Shown: positions 6,171 through 9,321 of the stretch, one piece after another
Layout: the number at the start of each line of letters is the position of its first letter
How positions within the stretch are numbered: position 1 is the stretch's first letter
NCBI GenBank assembly: GCA_036652695.1
Contig: JAVVVJ010000085.1
Coordinates: 1-9,321, forward strand
From: Limiplasma sp036652695
GTDB taxonomy: Bacteria > Bacillota > Clostridia > Christensenellales > Aristaeellaceae
DNA length: 9,321 bases
Direction of reading: 5' to 3'
Notes under the pieces: model-generated
The model's input: the letters and a program-made list of their open reading frames with translations, nothing else
Told to the model about the DNA's origin: nothing
Database searches by the model: none
Translations under genes and position numbers: made by a program

Positions 6171-8528
6171 ATGCAGTCAAAGTACGATGGATTAACCACC
6201 GAGGAAGCCGCACGCCTCAAGGGCGAGGGCAAAGCCAATGAAATGCCGAAGGCGCGCGATGGCGGCGTTGCGGAAATTTTGCGCCGCAATGTGTTGACGC
6301 TGTTTAACCTGCTCAATGTGGCGCTGGCGGCGGTGCTGTTTGTGGTGGGCAGCTACCGCAATATGCTTTTTATGGGCGTGATCCTTTCCAACGCGCTGAT
6401 TGGCACCATTCAGGAGCTGCGAGCAAAGCACACGCACGATAAGCTATTGCTGCTGTCCGAGGGGCAGACAAAGGCGCTTCGCGATGGGCGCGAGGTGCTG
6501 CTTTCCCCGCGCGAGCTGGTGCTGGGGGATGTGGTGCGCCTAAACCGCGGCGACCAAATCCCTGCCGACGCTACCGTTTTGCAGGGTGAGGCGCTGGTGG
6601 ATGAATCGCTGCTGACGGGCGAAAGCAAAGCCGTGCGCAAGCACGAGGGGGACACGCTGTTTTCGGGCAGCTTTTTAACAAGCGGCAGCGTAACGGCAGT
6701 CTTAACGGCCGTGGGCGCGGAGAGCTACGCGGGGAAGCTGCAAATGAGCGCTCGGCGCGTACACCGCCCCACCAGCGCGCTGATGCAAGATATGAACCGC
6801 ATCATCAAGGTGGTTTCCATTGCCATTGTGCCCATTGGCGGGCTTCTGTTTCTCAAGCAGCATTATGCGCTGGAGTTACCCTTTGCGGTGGCGGCCACAA
6901 GAACGGTGGCATCCGTGCTGGGGATGATTCCAGAGGGGTTGATTTTGTTAACCTCCATGGCGCTGGCAGTGGGCGTGGTGAAGCTGGGGCGTAAAAAGGC
7001 GCTTGTCAATGAGCTATACGGCATCGAATCGCTTGCGCGAACCGATGTGGTGTGTATGGATAAGACGGGCACGCTTACCAATGGCGAGATGTCGGTGAGC
7101 CAGACCTTGCCACTTGCGGGCGCGGAAGCCGCGGAGATCGCGAGCTGCTTGAGCGCGCTGCTGACAACCTTTACGGAGCTTACGCCCACCAACAAGGCGC
7201 TGCGCGAGGCGTTTCCCACCACGGAGACTTGGACGCCCACCATGGTGGTGCCCTTTTCCAGCGAGCGCAAATGGTCGGCGGCGCGGTTCGAGGGGCTAGG
7301 CACGGTGGTGCTTGGCGCGCCGGAGCGGACGCTCGTTGATGTGGAGGAGGCGCAAAGCTATGCCGCGCAAGGGCTGCGTGTGCTGGCGCTGCTAAAGGGC
7401 GAGGATGTGGCGTTTGGCGGCACCGCAGATGCGCCGACGCTGCCGCAAGGGCTTCGCCCCATGGCGCTGATCTGCCTGCGCGATACCCTGCGCCCGCAGG
7501 TCTGCGAGACGATCCGTTACTTTGGAGAGCAGGGCGTGGCGCTCAAGGTGATTTCCGGCGACAGCCCGCTCACCGTATCTCACGTAGCGCTGGACGCGGG
7601 CGTGCCGGACGCCGAGCGCCTGATTGACCTTTCCACGCTGGAGGCGCCGATTGATTACTGCACGCTTTCACGCGAATACACGGTCTTTGGCCGCGTGTCG
7701 CCGGAGGATAAATGCCACCTGATTGCGGCCTATAAGGCGGATGGCCACAGCGTGGCGATGGTGGGCGATGGTGTGAACGATATCCCCGCGCTCAAGGCGG
7801 CGGATTGCTCTATCGCTATGGCGGGCGGCAGCGACGCGGCCTGCCGCGTATCCCAAATTACGTTGCTCAATGCGGATTTTGAGGCCATGCCCTCCATTGT
7901 GCTGGAGGGGCGGCGCGTGATTAACAACATTACGCGTGCCTCATCGCTGTTCTTGGTGAAGAATATCTTTAGCCTGCTGGTGTCCGTGCTGCTGCTGGCG
8001 CTGCCCTTTGCCTATCCCTTTTCGCCCATTCAGCTGACGCTGGTTAGCACGCTTACGATTGGCTTTCCGGCCTTCGTGCTGGCGCTACAGCCCAGCCGCG
8101 AGCGCGTGCGCGGCAAGTTTTTGCAAAATGTGATCATCCGCGCGCTGCCCGGCGGCTGCTGTGTTGGAATCCTGATCTTGGTGGTGATGTGCTTTGCCCC
8201 GAGGCTTGGGTTCAGCGAGCAGGTGGTGAGCACGCTTTGCACCATCCTAGCGGGCTATGCGGGTATCTGGGTGCTGCTGCTGACCTGCCTGCCCCTTAAT
8301 GCCATGCGCACGGCGCTCGTGCTGCTGGTGGCGGTCGGCTTTACCGCCGCGATCAGCTTTTTCCCGGGAACGTTCTATCTGGTACACCCCACAGGCTCGC
8401 AGTGGTGGGTGCTGGGGATTTTGTTGGCGCTTGTGCCAGCGGTGATCATTGGCCTTGGCGAGGTGGTGCGGCGGCTGACGCGGCGCTGGGAACACGAGAA
8501 CGCGCCGACGAACACGCTAGCGGAATAA
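6171..8528 (+). CDS. P-type cation-translocating ATPase, CtpE-like (HAD-IC family)
   Basis: 785 residues, in the plasma membrane; it moves cations at the expense of ATP. The N-terminus carries a GLTTEEAARL element like the cation-ATPase N-terminal domain. TM1-TM2 (about 40-85) precede the actuator domain with TGES (149-152). TM4 has PEGL (254-257). The phosphorylated aspartate is Asp297 in DKTGTLT. A short nucleotide domain has LGAPE in place of the usual KGAPE, followed by ISGDSPLT and the hinge GDGVND (532-537). About six hydrophobic segments follow, giving ten TMs. The TM6 region (LVSTLTIGFPAFVLALQPS, then a basic ERVRGKF) resembles CtpE-type transporters, of which the mycobacterial member is described as a Ca2+ ATPase. 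Ca2+ is thus the best guess, but Mg2+ or another cation cannot be excluded. It starts 30 bases after the sortase stop with no terminator between, so co-transcription is likely. All core catalytic motifs are intact. Confidence 0.95.
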   Translation: MQSKYDGLTTEEAARLKGEGKANEMPKARDGGVAEILRRNVLTLFNLLNVALAAVLFVVGSYRNMLFMGVILSNALIGTIQELRAKHTHDKLLLLSEGQTKALRDGREVLLSPRELVLGDVVRLNRGDQIPADATVLQGEALVDESLLTGESKAVRKHEGDTLFSGSFLTSGSVTAVLTAVGAESYAGKLQMSARRVHRPTSALMQDMNRIIKVVSIAIVPIGGLLFLKQHYALELPFAVAATRTVASVLGMIPEGLILLTSMALAVGVVKLGRKKALVNELYGIESLARTDVVCMDKTGTLTNGEMSVSQTLPLAGAEAAEIASCLSALLTTFTELTPTNKALREAFPTTETWTPTMVVPFSSERKWSAARFEGLGTVVLGAPERTLVDVEEAQSYAAQGLRVLALLKGEDVAFGGTADAPTLPQGLRPMALICLRDTLRPQVCETIRYFGEQGVALKVISGDSPLTVSHVALDAGVPDAERLIDLSTLEAPIDYCTLSREYTVFGRVSPEDKCHLIAAYKADGHSVAMVGDGVNDIPALKAADCSIAMAGGSDAACRVSQITLLNADFEAMPSIVLEGRRVINNITRASSLFLVKNIFSLLVSVLLLALPFAYPFSPIQLTLVSTLTIGFPAFVLALQPSRERVRGKFLQNVIIRALPGGCCVGILILVVMCFAPRLGFSEQVVSTLCTILAGYAGIWVLLLTCLPLNAMRTALVLLVAVGFTAAISFFPGTFYLVHPTGSQWWVLGILLALVPAVIIGLGEVVRRLTRRWEHENAPTNTLAE

Positions 8529-8556
8529 AAAACGCCGCATGGAAAGTCTCCGCCCG

Positions 8557-8931
8557 TTAAGATTTCTCCTCTTTGCTTCTGAGCAAAAGAAGATGCAAGC
8601 TGACGCCGATCCCCACCCCTAACAAAATGAGACGCACGTGGATTGCGGGAAAAGCGAGTGCGGACACCGCCAGCATTCCCCACAAAAACACAAGCCCTCG
8701 CGCCTTCACTGCGCGGGTGACGCCTGTTTTGTTTTGATAGTTGTCAATCAATTCACCGAAATATTGATTGTGCAGCAGCTTTTGGTACAGGCGCGGGCTG
8801 GAGCCTGCAAAGCAGGCGGCGGACACAAGCACAAAAGGCGTGGTGGGCAAAATGGGGAGCACCAACCCAATGCTTCCAATAAGCAGGGATAAAAAGCCGC
8901 AGACCAGCAGTACGATCACTTTGATTTTCAT
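8557..8931 (-). CDS. DUF454 / YbaN family small inner-membrane protein
   Basis: 124 residues starting at the ATG whose first base is 8931. The family signature is clear: GSIGLVLPILPTTPFVLVSA followed by CFAGSSPRLYQKLL and an NQYFGELIDNY segment, with a basic TRAVKARG loop. Hydrophobic stretches lie at about 4-25, 31-43, 79-97 and 99-118. Length fits the family (about 115-130 residues). Its biochemical role is not established. The longer GTG start at 8952 is rejected because its codons contain the Shine-Dalgarno run. It runs convergent to the ATPase, with stop codons 28 bases apart and no convincing terminator between them, and lies 42 bases downstream of the GAF-domain gene on the same strand, so the two may share a transcript. 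Confidence 0.92.
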   Translation of the reverse strand: MKIKVIVLLVCGFLSLLIGSIGLVLPILPTTPFVLVSAACFAGSSPRLYQKLLHNQYFGELIDNYQNKTGVTRAVKARGLVFLWGMLAVSALAFPAIHVRLILLGVGIGVSLHLLLLRSKEEKS

Positions 8932-8937
8932 AGGCTT

Positions 8938-8946
8938 CTCCCCCTT
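8938..8946 (-). promoter_or_regulatory. Ribosome binding site AAGGGGGAG for the DUF454 gene
   Basis: Read on the minus strand, AAGGGGGAG ends six bases before the ATG at 8931. It decides the start in favour of this ATG over the GTG at 8952. Confidence 0.8.
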
Positions 8947-8973
8947 CTGCACACCACCATTTTCCGGCGTTTT

Positions 8974-9321
8974 TTATGGCTGAAGCTGCCCCAGCGCATC
9001 CTCCGTTTTTTTCTTAAACAGGAACACACCAAGCACTTTGGAAAGATAGGACAATTTTTCAATTTCCTCTGCCGTCCACACCCGTCGCAGGTTGCAATCG
9101 TCAAAACCGATGAAACCGAACACGCGCTCATCGTTTGAAATCGTCACTTGCAAAGTAGCCAAAACGTGCTGCCGCTCAAAAATGTCACGCACATAGGGCG
9201 GAAGCTCCCGCACATCATTACAGTAAAGCAGACCGTTTCCATCGAAGCAGTCCATGATAGAAGTATTTCCTGAAAAAAGCTCCAGCTGCTGCATATTTTC
9301 AAGCTCCGCACTGATCCCCTC
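8974..9321 (-). CDS. C-terminal GAF domain of a probable sensory/c-di-GMP-type protein (5' partial)
   Basis: 115 residues are visible; the frame is open to the right edge, so the N-terminal part is missing, and an internal Met at 9294 should not be taken as the start. The segment fits the second half of a GAF domain: an EGISAELENMQQL strand, ELPPYVRDIFERQHVLATLQ, the core strand GFIGFDDC (residues 69-76), and TAEEIEKLSYLSKVLGVFL before a short basic tail. GAF domains with this FDDC-x5-WT-x2-EI pattern occur in Clostridia next to GGDEF or EAL domains, so a c-di-GMP synthesis or breakdown protein is plausible, but neither domain is visible here. It could also be a GAF-only or kinase-linked sensor. 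The ligand is unknown. It may be co-transcribed with the DUF454 gene 42 bases downstream. Confidence 0.75.
   Translation of the reverse strand, partial: EGISAELENMQQLELFSGNTSIMDCFDGNGLLYCNDVRELPPYVRDIFERQHVLATLQVTISNDERVFGFIGFDDCNLRRVWTAEEIEKLSYLSKVLGVFLFKKKTEDALGQLQP

Noticed and set aside
8529..8587. Possible bidirectional terminator between the convergent ATPase and DUF454 genes
   Set aside because: There is an A6 run at 8527-8532 and a 6-bp hairpin at 8572-8587, but the hairpin lacks a T-tract and nothing stable pairs next to the A-run.
8932..8952. GTG start for the DUF454 protein, seven residues longer
   Set aside because: Those codons contain the AAGGGGGAG ribosome site for the ATG at 8931, and the family normally begins directly at the hydrophobic segment.

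Overview
This window looks like a GC-rich, host- or gut-associated Gram-positive bacterium of the Clostridia type. The evidence is a cell-wall-anchored protein made of Cna_B/SpaA-type modules, a class B sortase, strong purine-rich Shine-Dalgarno sites (AAAGGAG, GGGAGGG), Pro/Thr-rich linkers in the exported proteins, and a c-di-GMP-protein-like GAF domain of a kind I associate with Clostridia. The genus cannot be fixed from this sequence alone.

Layout. Positions 1-4014 (+) hold the 3' part of a very large LPXTG-like surface protein. It is open at the left edge, with 1337 residues visible. Its twelve beta-sandwich modules fall into a higher-order pattern: one Cna_B module followed by a run of SpaA-like modules, then the same again, then a last Cna_B module. 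It ends in a Pro/Thr linker, a VPQTG sorting signal, a membrane segment and a basic tail. A strong intrinsic terminator (4027-4060) follows directly. Only 22 bases after its T-tract, at a TTG codon, begins an unusual 685-residue membrane-anchored sortase (4083-6140). It consists of a TM anchor, a long low-complexity Pro/Thr spacer, a class B sortase domain and a C-terminal C39-like cysteine peptidase domain. Thirty bases later comes a 785-residue P-type cation ATPase of the CtpE-like type (6171-8528).

On the other strand, converging on the ATPase, are a small DUF454/YbaN inner-membrane protein (8557-8931) and, upstream of it, the C-terminal GAF domain of a larger protein cut by the right edge (8974-9321).

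How they may work together. The sortase is the obvious candidate to attach the surface protein to peptidoglycan, or possibly to other subunits. Its fused C39-like domain may add a processing, cleavage or transfer step outside the membrane. The terminator between substrate and enzyme would give much substrate and little enzyme through partial read-through. The ATPase is probably co-transcribed with the sortase, since no terminator separates them; a functional link through Ca2+ is only a hypothesis. The most interesting element is the sortase-C39 fusion paired with the isopeptide-type adhesin. No RNA genes, CRISPR arrays, insertion sequences or attachment sites were seen, and no stretch above 300 bases lacks a gene.
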